Below, one piece after another: positions 23,944 to 64,000 of a stretch of 64,000 nt of DNA (its first letter is position 1; every line of letters begins with the position of its first letter). Position numbers and translations under genes: made by a program. Under the pieces are notes generated by a model, which did not search any database, had not been told where the DNA came from, and saw nothing but the letters and a program-made list of their open reading frames with translations. Origin of the DNA: Tragulus kanchil (lineage: Eukaryota > Chordata > Mammalia > Artiodactyla > Tragulidae); the NCBI GenBank assembly GCA_022376925.1, contig JAIOJX010000002.1, positions 134,116,831 through 134,180,830 of the forward strand. The letters run 5' to 3'.

Positions 23944-26530
23944 AAAATGTTGTTGTTGTTCATTTGCTAAGTTGTGTCTGACTTTTTGAGACCCCATGCT
24001 CTGCAGCATGCTAGGCTTCCCTGTTCTTCACTTACCTCCTGGAGTCTGCTCAAACTCATGTCCATTAAGTTGGTGATGCCAACCTATCATCTCATCCTGT
24101 GGCACCCCCTTCTCCTGCCCTCAGTCTTTCCCAGCATCAAGGTCTTTTCCAGTAAGTTGGCTTTTTGCATCAGGTGACCAGAAGTATTGGAGCTTCAGCT
24201 TCAGTCCTTCTAGTGAATATTCAGGGTTGATTTCTTTTAGGATTGACTAGTTTGATCTTGCAGTTCAAGTGACTCTCAGGAGTTTTCTCCAGCACCACAG
24301 TTCGAAAGCATCAATTCTTCGGCACTCAAGACTTTATAGTTCAGTGCTCACAGCCATACATGACTACTGGGAAAAACCATAGCTGTGACTATACAACTCT
24401 TTGTTGGCAAAGTGATGTCTCTGCTTTTTAATATGCTGTCTAGGTTTGTCACAGCTTTTCTTCCAAGGAGCAAATATCTTTTAATTTTGTGGCTATAATC
24501 ACAATCCATAGTGATTTTGAAGCCCAAGAAAATAAAATCTGTCACTGTTTCTTCGTCTATTTGTCATGAAATGACAGGACTAGACCCCATGATCTTAGTG
24601 TTTTTAAATGTTGATTTTTAAGCCAGCTTTTCCAGTCTTCTCTTTCACCCTCCTCAAGAGGCTCTGTAGTTGCTCTTCACTTTCTGCCATTAGAGTGGTA
24701 TCATCTGCATATCTGAGGTTGTTGACATTTCTCCTGGCAATATTAATTCCCGCTTGTGATTCATCCAGCCTGCATTTTGCACGATATATTCTGCATATAA
24801 GTTAAATAAGCAGGGTGACAGTACAGAGCCTTGACGTATTCCTTTTCCAATTTTGAGCTAGTCCGTTGTTCCACGTCTGGTTCTAACTGTTGCTTCTTCA
24901 CCGGCATACAGGTTTCTCAGGAGGCAAGGCAGGTGGTCTGGTATTCCCATCTCTTTAAGAATTTTCCACAGTTGCTTGTAATCCATACAGTCAAAGACTT
25001 TAGCACAGTTAATGAAGCAGAAATAGACATTTTTCTGGAATTCCCTTGCTTTCTCTGTGAGCCAGCAGATGTTGGCAATTTGATCTCTGGTTCCTCTGCC
25101 TTTTCTAAATCCAGTTGTACATCCGAAAGTTCTTATTTCACATACTGTTGAAGCCTGGCTTGAAGGATTTTGAGCATGACTTTGCCAGCATGTGAAATGA
25201 GTGCAACTGTACAGTCATTTGAACCTTCTTATTTTTTCGACATACTTGCATCAAGGTCTTTTCCAGTAAGTTGGCTTTTTGCATCAGGTGACCAGAAGTA
25301 TTGGAGCTTCAGCTTCAGTCCTTCTAGTGAATATTCAGGGTTGATTTCTTTTAGGATTGACTAGTTTGATCTTGCAGTTCAAGTGACTCTCAGGAGTTTT
25401 CTCCAGCACCACAGTTCGAAAGCATCAATTCTTCGGCACTCAAGACTTTATAGTTCAGTGCTCACAGCCATACATGACTACTGGGAAAAACCATAGCTGT
25501 GACTATACAACTCTTTGTTGGCAAAGTGATGTCTCTGCTTTTTAATATGCTGTCTAGGTTTGTCACAGCTTTTCTTCCAAGGAGCAAATATCTTTTAATT
25601 TTGTGGCTATAATCACAATCCATAGTGATTTTGAAGCCCAAGAAAATAAAATCTGTCACTGTTTCTTCGTCTATTTGTCATGAAATGACAGGACTAGACC
25701 CCATGATCTTAGTGTTTTTAAATGTTGATTTTTAAGCCAGCTTTTCCAGTCTTCTCTTTCACCCTCCTCAAGAGGCTCTGTAGTTGCTCTTCACTTTCTG
25801 CCATTAGAGTGGTATCATCTGCATATCTGAGGTTGTTGACATTTCTCCTGGCAATATTAATTCCCGCTTGTGATTCATCCAGCCTGCATTTTGCACGATA
25901 TATTCTGCATATAAGTTAAATAAGCAGGGTGACAGTACAGAGCCTTGACGTATTCCTTTTCCAATTTTGAGCTAGTCCGTTGTTCCACGTCTGGTTCTAA
26001 CTGTTGCTTCTTCACCGGCATACAGGTTTCTCAGGAGGCAAGGCAGGTGGTCTGGTATTCCCATCTCTTTAAGAATTTTCCACAGTTGCTTGTAATCCAT
26101 ACAGTCAAAGACTTTAGCACAGTTAATGAAGCAGAAATAGACATTTTTCTGGAATTCCCTTGCTTTCTCTGTGAGCCAGCAGATGTTGGCAATTTGATCT
26201 CTGGTTCCTCTGCCTTTTCTAAATCCAGTTGTACATCCGAAAGTTCTTATTTCACATACTGTTGAAGCCTGGCTTGAAGGATTTTGAGCATGACTTTGCC
26301 AGCATGTGAAATGAGTGCAACTGTACAGTCATTTGAACCTTCTTTGGCATTGTCCTTCTTTGGGACTGGAATGAAAACTGACCTTTTCCAGTCCTCTGGC
26401 TGTTGCCAAGTTTTCCAAGTTTGCTGGCCTATTGGGTGCAGCACTTGAGCAGCAGCATCTTTTAGGGTTTGAAATAGCTCCGCTGGAATTCCATCATCAC
26501 CTCCATTAGCCATGCTTGTAATCCATAAAT
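23944..26530 (-). mobile_element. BovB (RTE) LINE fragment, reverse transcriptase end
   Basis: The minus strand encodes pieces of the BovB reverse transcriptase. At 26247-26549 the frame contains G-D-D-G-I-P-A-E-L-F and a W-K-R-S-V-F-I-P-V-P-K-K block. At 24348-24545 it contains L-L-G-R-K-A-V-T-N-L-D-S-I-L and D-I-T-L-P-T-K. The frame is broken by stops and shifts, so the element is dead and 5'-truncated. The 3' end, near 23944, resembles the Bov-A monomer (gctaagttgtgtctgac). Known background: BovB is the RTE LINE that spread through ruminants and mobilises Bov-A SINEs. The middle is counted twice because of D7. Confidence 0.92.
24134..26344. repeat. Direct duplication D7 (24134-25230 = 25248-26344)
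   Basis: The offset is 1114, and the copies look the same throughout by eye. The 17 bases between them (attttttcgacatactt) occur in neither flank. The unit lies wholly within the BovB element. Confidence 0.93.
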
Positions 26531-26599
26531 GCAAGAGGAACCATCTCAAACGTGCAGAAATTAAGGTAGTGGTGGACTGCTTCCTTTCTTTTCCTGTTC

Positions 26600-26960
26600 A
26601 TAGGTAGGTTGGAATTTAAATTCTTTGGATTTTAGAACCATAACAAGTCTCTCTAACTGATGATTTTTCTGTGACGTGTGGGAGGCTAGAAGTCCAAGAG
26701 CAAGCAGCTGGCACGTTCCTCCTCAGGTCTCTCTCCGTGGCCGGCAGCCAGCAGCCTTCTCGCTGTATCTTCACAGGGCTGCCCTTCTGTCTGTGCCTTA
26801 ATCTCTTCTTTAAGAAGAACACCAGCCACATTGGGTGAGGGCCCACCTACATTACTTTAATCACCTCTTTAAAGGCCATATCTCCAAATACAGTCACATT
26901 CTGGACTGGATGTCTGGACTTCATATACATTTGGGGAAAACATAGTTCAGCCCATAACAT
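26600..26960. mobile_element. Ancient interspersed repeat, family not named
   Basis: It contains widespread mammalian repeat phrases: gaggctagaagtccaagagc, then cacctctttaaaggccatat and ccaaatacagtcacattctg, then agttcagcccataacatttc. I recognise the repeat type but cannot name the family with confidence. Confidence 0.55.
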
Positions 26961-27279
26961 TTCCTGATCCATTCCTGAATGTCTTTCTGGTTATATCGTA
27001 TTAAGACATTTATCTGCAACAATATTTCTGTGCCTCTTCTTGCATACAGCCGTTTGGGGTGAAAGGCCTGGACGAGCATAAGAGATGATTGAGTAAATGT
27101 CAGGTTAGGATTGCTAATCTCTGGGGCATGCTGATGTTATAGCAGTGAGGAAAAACAAAAGCCTGGCACCCGGGGAGCTTTGGAGAGCCGAGAGAGCATT
27201 TATGATATTCATTTTTCAGGACTATTCTGGAAACTCCCCTCTTCCTGAAGGAAAGCTCCCAGTGCGGTGTGCTAGAAGG

Positions 27280-27760
27280 TCGGCTTGACTGGCCTCTGGG
27301 TTCTTAGATTTCAGGAGAGTTCTCGCCATTCCCTACATGGTAGGAGTTGCTTACTGAACTTTAACTGGGCAAACATGTGGTTTATGCTGCCTGCTGCCTG
27401 CTGCCTGCTGTCCTCTGAGGAAGGTAGAATTTGATGTATCAAAGGCCAAGGGTGCCTGTGTGACCAGCCTCCAGAACCGCCCTGGGCTTTGAGTGTCTAG
27501 TGAGCTTCCCTGGGAGATAACGTTTCACACGTGTTGTCACACTCATTGCTGGAGGAAATAAGTGTGTCCTGTGTGACAAACTCCACTGGGAGAAGACTCT
27601 GGGAAGCTTGTGCCTGTTTTTTTCTGGATTTTGCCCTATGCACCTTGGCTGGTTTTGCTTTGTAGCCTGTAATAAATCCTAGCCATCTGTGAGTAGGGTT
27701 ATATATTAGGACTATATGCTGAGTCCTATAGGGGGGTGGTCCTGGGAACCCCCAACCCAC
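27280..27760 (+). mobile_element. Old LTR-like element
   Basis: It has aataagtgtgtcctgtgtga, then ccactgggagaagactctgg, then a poly-A signal in cctgtaataaatcctagcc, ending ggtggtcctgggaaccccc. This is the layout of a degraded mammalian LTR. There is no coding part. The family is uncertain. Confidence 0.5.
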
Positions 27761-27939
27761 GGCACAAAGGGGACTTCTCGGGGTGTTGGTCATATTCTTT
27801 TTCTCAGACTGGTTGCTGTTTACATGGGTGTGTTCATTTTGTGAAAATTCAGTGACCTGTCCAATTAAGATATATATATATTTTTTTTTTGTACATAGAT
27901 TCAACTTTATAAAAAAAAGATAAAACAGTATTACAGACA

Positions 27940-28075
27940 GAAAACAAAATTCTTTTTTGTTTTATTTTTTAAATTGAAGGATAATAGCTTTACAGAGTTG
28001 TATTGTTTACTGCCAAAATCAACATGAATCTGCCACAGCAAAATTCTGTAAAGCAATTATCTTTCAAATAAGCAA
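27940..28075. mobile_element. L1 3'-end-like fragment
   Basis: The phrases agctttacagagttgtattg and aatcaacatgaatctgcc resemble artiodactyl L1 3' ends. It is short and diverged. Confidence 0.45.
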
Positions 28076-28083
28076 ACAAACAG

Positions 28084-28372
28084 GGCTTCCCCGGTGGTCC
28101 AGTGGATAAGGACACCGCCTTGCAGTGCAAGGGGCGCCAGTTGGATCCCTGGCCTGGGAAGATCCCACGTGCTGCGGAGCGGCTTGACCAATGTGTCCAA
28201 CTACCGAGCTGGAGCTCTAGAGCGCATGCGCCTGGAGCCGGTGCTCTGCGACAACAGAGGCCACTGCAATGGGAGGCCCACACAGGCCAAAGAACAAAGA
28301 TGGAAGTAAATGAAAGACCAATAGAAGTGGCCAAAAAAATAAAAATAAAATAATTTTTTTTTAAAAAATAAT
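28084..28372 (+). mobile_element. CHR-related SINE (truncated twin at 29275-29506)
   Basis: It has the head cttccccggtggtccagtgg, the body gcggcttgaccaatgtgtcc and the tail aaagaacaaagatggaag, then gaccaatagaagtggcc and an A-rich end. The twin lacks the head because the D8 joint falls inside the SINE. Confidence 0.85.
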
Positions 28373-30387
28373 AACTTAATTTTTTAAAAACAACTTCCTT
28401 TTATTTAGAAAACATTTTAGTCACCCCTTTTTACCAGGCACTGTGCTGAGAGTTTGGGACATGGGTTAGGAAAGATGTCTTCGTTGCCTCTCAGTTTATT
28501 GGAAGTTAGGTAAAGAGACACTTGCTATATGGTTGTCTTTTGCTGAGTCCTAGCAAAGACAGCGTAGGATGCTAAAGGGCTTATAACTTCAGTAATTCTC
28601 AGGGTTGCCACTAAAGTATCTACAGAAGCCAGACACATAAAGAGGCAAAGGAGGGTTAGTAGGAAATTGATAAACTGGGAAGGTATGAAAGCATAGCTGC
28701 AACAGCTCATAGTTTTTCTTAAGGAAAAGCCACAAATCTGACTTTCATGTGAGCTCTTAATTTTTCTGTCCTTTAAACGAATCCAAATTTTAAAAAGTGA
28801 GAGGCCAAACAGAACATCTCTGCAGAGTAGATTTGGCCTTGACCTACCTGTTTGCCAGGTAGTCTGCCGACCAGTCGTCCTTTCCTCTTAGGAAACAATG
28901 GAAGGTCCACTGTTTCAGGCGGTGGGGAAATAGAGCCGTGAGCTAGCCAGCCAGCTCTCTTGCAGAATGGCCCTGGTGGGTGTGGTGGGTGCCGGGGAAG
29001 GTTGGGGTTCTAGTACTGTGCTTCTCGGACTTCAGTATGTGGGTGGGAATCACTGGGGAGTACGCCTTGCGGCCGGAAGTTTGCCTTTCTAACGAGCTCC
29101 CAGGTGATGGTAATGCTGGTGAGCCCTGCTTTTATTTGAAGGAGAAAAGGAGGAGGTTTGGCTGGGAGATGCGTTGCCTGGCAAGCATCCTCCTTATGCT
29201 TAGATTTTAGTCCAAGAGGTGACTTAGAAGAGAGTTGGTGATTTAGGAGCAACATGCCCCGGGGGGGGGCCGGCTTGGATCCCTGGCCTGGGAAGATCCC
29301 ACGTGCTGCGGAGCGGCTTGACCAATGTGTCCAACTACCGAGCTGGAGCTCTAGAGCGCATGCGCCTGGAGCCGGTGCTCTGCGACAACAGAGGCCACTG
29401 CAATGGGAGGCCCACACAGGCCAAAGAACAAAGATGGAAGTAAATGAAAGACCAATAGAAGTGGCCAAAAAAATAAAAATAAAATAATTTTTTTTTAAAA
29501 AATAATAACTTAATTTTTTAAAAACAACTTCCTTTTATTTAGAAAACATTTTAGTCACCCCTTTTTACCAGGCACTGTGCTGAGAGTTTGGGACATGGGT
29601 TAGGAAAGATGTCTTCGTTGCCTCTCAGTTTATTGGAAGTTAGGTAAAGAGACACTTGCTATATGGTTGTCTTTTGCTGAGTCCTAGCAAAGACAGCGTA
29701 GGATGCTAAAGGGCTTATAACTTCAGTAATTCTCAGGGTTGCCACTAAAGTATCTACAGAAGCCAGACACATAAAGAGGCAAAGGAGGGTTAGTAGGAAA
29801 TTGATAAACTGGGAAGGTATGAAAGCATAGCTGCAACAGCTCATAGTTTTTCTTAAGGAAAAGCCACAAATCTGACTTTCATGTGAGCTCTTAATTTTTC
29901 TGTCCTTTAAACGAATCCAAATTTTAAAAAGTGAGAGGCCAAACAGAACATCTCTGCAGAGTAGATTTGGCCTTGACCTACCTGTTTGCCAGGTAGTCTG
30001 CCGACCAGTCGTCCTTTCCTCTTAGGAAACAATGGAAGGTCCACTGTTTCAGGCGGTGGGGAAATAGAGCCGTGAGCTAGCCAGCCAGCTCTCTTGCAGA
30101 ATGGCCCTGGTGGGTGTGGTGGGTGCCGGGGAAGGTTGGGGTTCTAGTACTGTGCTTCTCGGACTTCAGTATGTGTGGGTGGGAATCACTGGGGGAGTAC
30201 GCCTTGCGGCCGGAAGTTTTGCCTTTCTAACGAGCTCCCAGGTGATGGTAATGCTGGTGAGCCCTGCTTTTATTTGAAGGAGAAAAGGAGGAGGTTTGGC
30301 TGGGAGATGCGTTGCCTGGCAAGCATCCTCCTTATGCTTAGATTTTAGTCCAAGAGGTGACTTAGAAGAGAGTTGGTGATTTAGGAG
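28141..30387. repeat. Direct duplication D8 (28141-29249 = 29275-30387)
   Basis: The offset is 1134. The joint carries filler 29250-29274 with a run of nine G. The last 120 bases of copy 1 lack bases at three short runs (tatgtggg versus tatgtgtggg; tggggag versus tgggggag; gtttgcc versus gttttgcc). Confidence 0.92.
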
Positions 30388-30724
30388 GCGGATATTAGGG
30401 CTCTCCCATGCTGTCCGTTGGTGCTGCCAGGTCTGTAATCTCGAAGGCGGGGTCGGGGTGGAGGAAAAGGCTGGGAAAAACTTCCTGTTGGAGAACTGGA
30501 GGAGCTTCCCCCGCCGCCGACCAAACTAAAGCCCTGAACTCCCCCTCTCCTGGGCCTGCGCACGCCGGGTTTGGGTTCCCAGGCCTCCCACGTGTCCCCC
30601 GCCCGCGATCCCTGTCAATCAAGCTTCTCCCCGGGGGTCTGGGTGAGGGTTTAAAGGCGGCTGCTAGGCAGAGCGCTCCCAGAGTGCCGCGCGGCAGGCG
30701 GGTTTGGATTTTAAATCCCCGCGG

Positions 30725-30844
30725 CCAATCAGCAGCGCGTAGGCTCTTGTAACGTTCCCGGCGCCGCGTTTGAATTCGAGGAGGGGCAGAGCGGTGCCAA
30801 GCCTCTGCCCGGACCCTGCTAGTCCGCTGAGCAACTCCGGGAAC
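30725..30844 (+). promoter_or_regulatory. PLK1: PLK1 promoter: CCAAT box and CDE/CHR pair
   Basis: A CCAAT box lies at 30725-30729. A CDE-like GGCGC at 30760-30764 is followed, after exactly four bases, by CHR TTTGAA at 30769-30774, 71 bases upstream of the ATG. Known background: CDE/CHR sites bind DREAM and MuvB complexes and, with NF-Y at CCAAT boxes, restrict PLK1 transcription to G2/M. There is no TATA box. The surroundings from about 30530 to 31450 are CpG-rich. Transcription probably starts near 30790, inferred from the short 5'UTR of the human gene. Confidence 0.85.
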
Positions 30845-43304
<12,460 letters not shown>

Positions 43305-43595
43305 CTCCTCCCCCTGGACTTGCGCCCTCCCTCCCCCAGCACCTTGGCCCTGGCTGCTTAGTGCCGCGGTGCTGTTTTAAGTATGTCCCCCCGCCCTGGG
43401 GGCCGGGGCGAGCTCCACCATCCCTGCAGGTGGAGGCCGCTATGTAAGTTATTTTTGTACATGTTCCGTGTGGGTTCTGGGACCTCTCCTCGCGCTCAGG
43501 CCCACCGTGTGAATTGTACAGAAGATCGCTGTTGAATATTTGGGACTGTCCTTGCCTTGCCTTTATACACATTAAACATATGTGAATTTTCCTTT
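43305..43595 (+). terminator. PLK1: PLK1 3'UTR and poly-A signal
   Basis: The 3'UTR ends with ATTAAA at 43571-43576, in the context tttatacacattaaacatat, which resembles the human PLK1 mRNA end. Cleavage is expected near 43590. The last 130 bases recur near 44604-44725 because of D10. That second copy is not a separate gene end. Confidence 0.85.
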
Positions 43596-43683
43596 CCCTG
43601 CGTTCCCTGAGGGGCACCCGGGCTCCGGCCACGCCGTTGCTCCGACGGCCCGGCCTCTGCTGGTTTTCTCGGCCCCGGCCGAC

Positions 43684-60911
<17,228 letters not shown>

Positions 60912-61774
60912 CTAGTGGGGAGAGGAAACGGGGGGAGCAAGAGTGAGGGCAGGGGGTAGCTTTCATCCCACAAGACGCCTGACCTTACATTGTCTTGCCC
61001 ACCGTTACGCTACACTGGGTCACGTGACCTGCTTTGGTCAATGAGACAATAGCAAATGAGACCATCAAAGGTTTGAGAATTGCTTGTGCACTGGGGCTTG
61101 CCCTCTCATGGGGTTCTCTGGAACCTGGAGACCACTACAGGAGGAGAGGCTGGGTAGAGTCGGGGGGCATGAGAGACCCCCTGTAGGCTGAAGAGTCCAC
61201 CCACTCTGCACGAGATGAGTGAAGCTGTCTAGATTGTCCAGGCTTAGCGAAGCCACCAGCTGGCTGCCCAGACCAGAGAACTACTTAGCCGACCACAGAA
61301 TCTTGAAAGATAAGAAATGTGTGTTTTGAAGCCCTAACTTTTTGGAGTGAATTTTTATAGAGCAAAAAGCTAACTCTATGGTCATTGTTTCTAAACGTGT
61401 TTCTAGCCCAGCCCTCTTCCAGGAGCTCAGCTTTCTAAATCTGATCTCATTACCTCATTCCTAACCTTCTCCTCCTCCTCCTCCTTCCCTCTTCTTCCTC
61501 CTCCTCCCTCGCGTCCTCTTTCAGTGCTCCCTACCTTTGAAAACAAGAATGCCAGTGTTTCTAAAAACCCGAGGGCAATTGTTGATTCCTTGCTCAGAAT
61601 CATCAAGCTCTCTAATCACCAAATACTGTCCTTTCCTCTAAATATCTGTTAGCCTCCACTAATGTCCTTCTCTCAAGTTTCTGCCCTGGTCCAGTGTCTT
61701 TATCTATTGCCTGAACTAAGGCAATATTCTGCGTCCACTTCCTCCTCACAGCTTTATGATACTCTATAGACTAG

Positions 61775-62060
61775 CCAGCTATCTTCCTGAAATGGAAATA
61801 TGATCAAATCACTTCTTTGCTTAAAACCCTCCAATGGCTTCTCCTTAGCTTTGTCCCAGATCCTTTAAATGATCTGATAAGATCGCCGTTTAACAGCCTC
61901 AGACCTTATTCTCTGCTCAGAGTTGTGATCCAACCTTATTTGTTTTGTCAACTTCATCTGTTTCCTTGTTGCCATGCTCTGTCTCTCTTGTTTTCTCTTC
62001 CCCCTTTAGGTTTCAACTTGAATGTCCCATCCTCTTGGAAGCTTTCTATGATTGCCTCCT
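61775..62060. mobile_element. L2-like remnant
   Basis: It has ttaaaaccctccaatggctt, then gttgccatgctctgtctctc and ttggaagctttctatgattg, diverged L2-type 3' sequence. Confidence 0.5.
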
Positions 62061-62124
62061 GTTCCTAGTCTCAATTTAGGTGCCATTCTGTTTAAAATTT
62101 TTAATAATTAAAGTTTTATTACAA

Positions 62125-62352
62125 TTGCATGTGTGTGCTAAGTTGTTTCAGTCATGTCCCACTCTTTGAGACCCAGTGGACTGTAGCCCACCAGGCTCCT
62201 CTGTCCATGAGATTGTCTGGGCAAGAATACTGGAGTGGGTTGCCATGTCCTCCTTCAGGGAATCTTCCCAACCAAGGGATCGAGCCCATGTTTCTTATAT
62301 CACCTGTACTGGCAGATGGGTTCTTTGCCACTAGCACCACCTGGGAAGTCCA
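62125..62352 (-). mobile_element. Bov-A2-type SINE, reverse (repeated at 63215-63442)
   Basis: It reads gtgctaagttgtttcagtca, then gcaagaatactggagtgggt, then tagcaccacctgggaagtcc. Confidence 0.9.
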
Positions 62353-62359
62353 AGGTGCC

Positions 62360-62722
62360 CTTCTTTTTTCTTTTTAACTTTATTTATTGATTTATTTATT
62401 GTTGGCTATTCTGGATTTTCACTGCTGCCACAGGCTCCTCTCTAGTTGCAAGAAGTGGGGGCTCCTCTCTAGTTGAGGTAAGCAGGCTTCTTGTTGTGAT
62501 GACATCTCTTGTTGTGGAACTCGGGCTCTAGGGCACATGGGCTTCAGTTGTTGTGGCCCACGGGCTCCATAGTTGCAATTCCGAGACCCTAGAGCACAGG
62601 CTCCATCGCTGTGGCTCACGGGCTTCGTTGCTCCAGAGCAGGTGGGATCTTTCCAGATCAGGGATCGAACTCATGTCTCCTGCACTGGCAGGTGAACTCT
62701 TTACCACTACCAGGGAAGCCCA
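62360..62722 (-). mobile_element. CHR-type SINE, reverse (repeated at 63450-63812)
   Basis: It reads ggctattctggattttcactg, then gggcacatgggcttcagttg, then ctttaccactaccagggaagc. The 12-base word caaggtgccctt on both sides is the target-site duplication. Confidence 0.88.
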
Positions 62723-64000
62723 AGGTGCCCTTCTTATACATTTCATGATACCCTGTATTTCTCTTATCTCATCCTTTATTATACCATATAAGGACTTCCG
62801 TGCCAACCTCCCAACTAGACTCTGAGATTTCCGTAGGAAACTGGCTGTACTACCGTACTCCCAGAGCCTAGCAAGTGATTGCTATGCAGCAAGTGCTCAG
62901 CTACTATTTGTAGAACGAACTGAATGGATGGATAATCCCCAGTTTTCACAGTCTGCCTTCTGGCTCCCCAAGATGGCGACACTAAAACATTCAGTGTTAA
63001 AAGAAAGGATCTTATTTAAAGTGTTTAACAGGCAATAAATACATATTACCTACCAACCAGAGCATTCTGTTTTGTTTTCTCTTTCCCTTTTTTTTTTAGG
63101 TTTCAACTTGAATGTCCCATCCTCTTGGAAGCTTTCTATGATTGCCTCCTGTTCCTAGTCTCAATTTAGGTGCCATTCTGTTTAAAATTTTTAATAATTA
63201 AAGTTTTATTACAATTGCATGTGTGTGCTAAGTTGTTTCAGTCATGTCCCACTCTTTGAGACCCAGTGGACTGTAGCCCACCAGGCTCCTCTGTCCATGA
63301 GATTGTCTGGGCAAGAATACTGGAGTGGGTTGCCATGTCCTCCTTCAGGGAATCTTCCCAACCAAGGGATCGAGCCCATGTTTCTTATATCACCTGTACT
63401 GGCAGATGGGTTCTTTGCCACTAGCACCACCTGGGAAGTCCAAGGTGCCCTTCTTTTTTCTTTTTAACTTTATTTATTGATTTATTTATTGTTGGCTATT
63501 CTGGATTTTCACTGCTGCCACAGGCTCCTCTCTAGTTGCAAGAAGTGGGGGCTCCTCTCTAGTTGAGGTAAGCAGGCTTCTTGTTGTGATGACATCTCTT
63601 GTTGTGGAACTCGGGCTCTAGGGCACATGGGCTTCAGTTGTTGTGGCCCACGGGCTCCATAGTTGCAATTCCGAGACCCTAGAGCACAGGCTCCATCGCT
63701 GTGGCTCACGGGCTTCGTTGCTCCAGAGCAGGTGGGATCTTTCCAGATCAGGGATCGAACTCATGTCTCCTGCACTGGCAGGTGAACTCTTTACCACTAC
63801 CAGGGAAGCCCAAGGTGCCCTTCTTATACATTTCATGATACCCTGTATTTCTCTTATCTCATCCTTTATTATACCATATAAGGACTTCCGTGCCAACCTC
63901 CCAACTAGACTCTGAGATTTCCGTAGGAAACTGGCTGTACTACCGTACTCCCAGAGCCTAGCAAGTGATTGCTATGCAGCAAGTGCTCAGCTACTATTTG

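Larger units (their letters stand above)
9178..30720. other. DCTN5-PLK1 intergenic region
   Basis: About 21 kb hold no recognisable exon. Open frames here are short and mostly fall in SINEs. The content is seven direct duplications (D2-D8), SINEs of the Bov-A and CHR types, MIR remnants, a BovB LINE and old LTR pieces. After collapsing the duplications the true spacer would be roughly 14 kb. Confidence 0.75.
60912..64000. other. ERN2: ERN2 intronic DNA at the right edge, no exon seen
   Basis: Apart from the end of D14, it holds a pyrimidine microsatellite (61464-61510, cct/ctt units), an L2-like remnant, two SINEs and duplication D15. I looked on the minus strand for more luminal-domain exons and saw none. 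Confidence 0.6.
62005..64000. repeat. Direct duplication D15 (62005-62910 = 63095-64000)
   Basis: The offset is 1090. The second copy runs off the window edge. No difference is seen by eye in the overlap. It contains a Bov-A SINE and a CHR SINE. Confidence 0.94.

Overview
This is a window of a ruminant nuclear genome. The evidence is intron-split vertebrate genes together with ruminant repeats: a BovB (RTE) LINE, many Bov-A/Bov-tA-type SINEs and many CHR-type tRNA-Glu-derived SINEs. The species cannot be fixed from the sequence. The gene order DCTN5 (+), PLK1 (+), ERN2 (-) is the one I know from human 16p12. I found no prokaryotic features, CRISPR array or operon.

Layout. Positions 1-2436: intronic or flanking DNA of DCTN5 with no exon seen. 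2437-2539 and 6790-6887: the last two coding exons of DCTN5 (dynactin p25), with a perfect U6 snRNA retrocopy in the intron between them. About 6888-30720: DCTN5 3'UTR and intergenic DNA, mostly SINEs, MIRs, one BovB LINE and old LTR pieces. 30725-30844: PLK1 promoter with a CCAAT box and a CDE/CHR pair. 30845-43304: PLK1, ten coding exons, 602 codons, apparently complete. 43684-60911: the 3' two thirds of ERN2 (IRE1-beta) on the minus strand, from the distal luminal domain through the membrane span, kinase and RNase (KEN) domain to the stop codon. The 5' exons lie beyond the right edge. PLK1 and ERN2 converge tail to tail about 0.1 kb apart.

The most striking property is not a gene. I count 15 places where 1.04-1.17 kb is repeated head to tail with near identity, whether the content is exon, intron, SINE or LINE. 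Small deletions, often in homopolymers, cluster at the end of the first copy and the start of the second, while copy interiors differ only by occasional substitutions. Some joints carry short filler. This looks like unmerged contig-end overlaps or falsely duplicated haplotype ends, not biology. It doubles PLK1 exon 5 and doubles or triples several ERN2 exons, and adds roughly 15 kb of spurious sequence. Gene models taken literally from this window will be wrong unless one copy of each pair is discarded.

How the genes relate: DCTN5 is a dynactin pointed-end subunit (dynein transport), PLK1 a mitotic kinase under G2/M promoter control, and ERN2 an endoplasmic-reticulum stress sensor of secretory epithelia. 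They are neighbours by conserved synteny; nothing in the window suggests joint regulation. I did not find a novel biological system. The best biological leads are a CHR-related SINE family with an unusual tail and fresh target-site duplications, and a CAG-repeat acceptor in ERN2.
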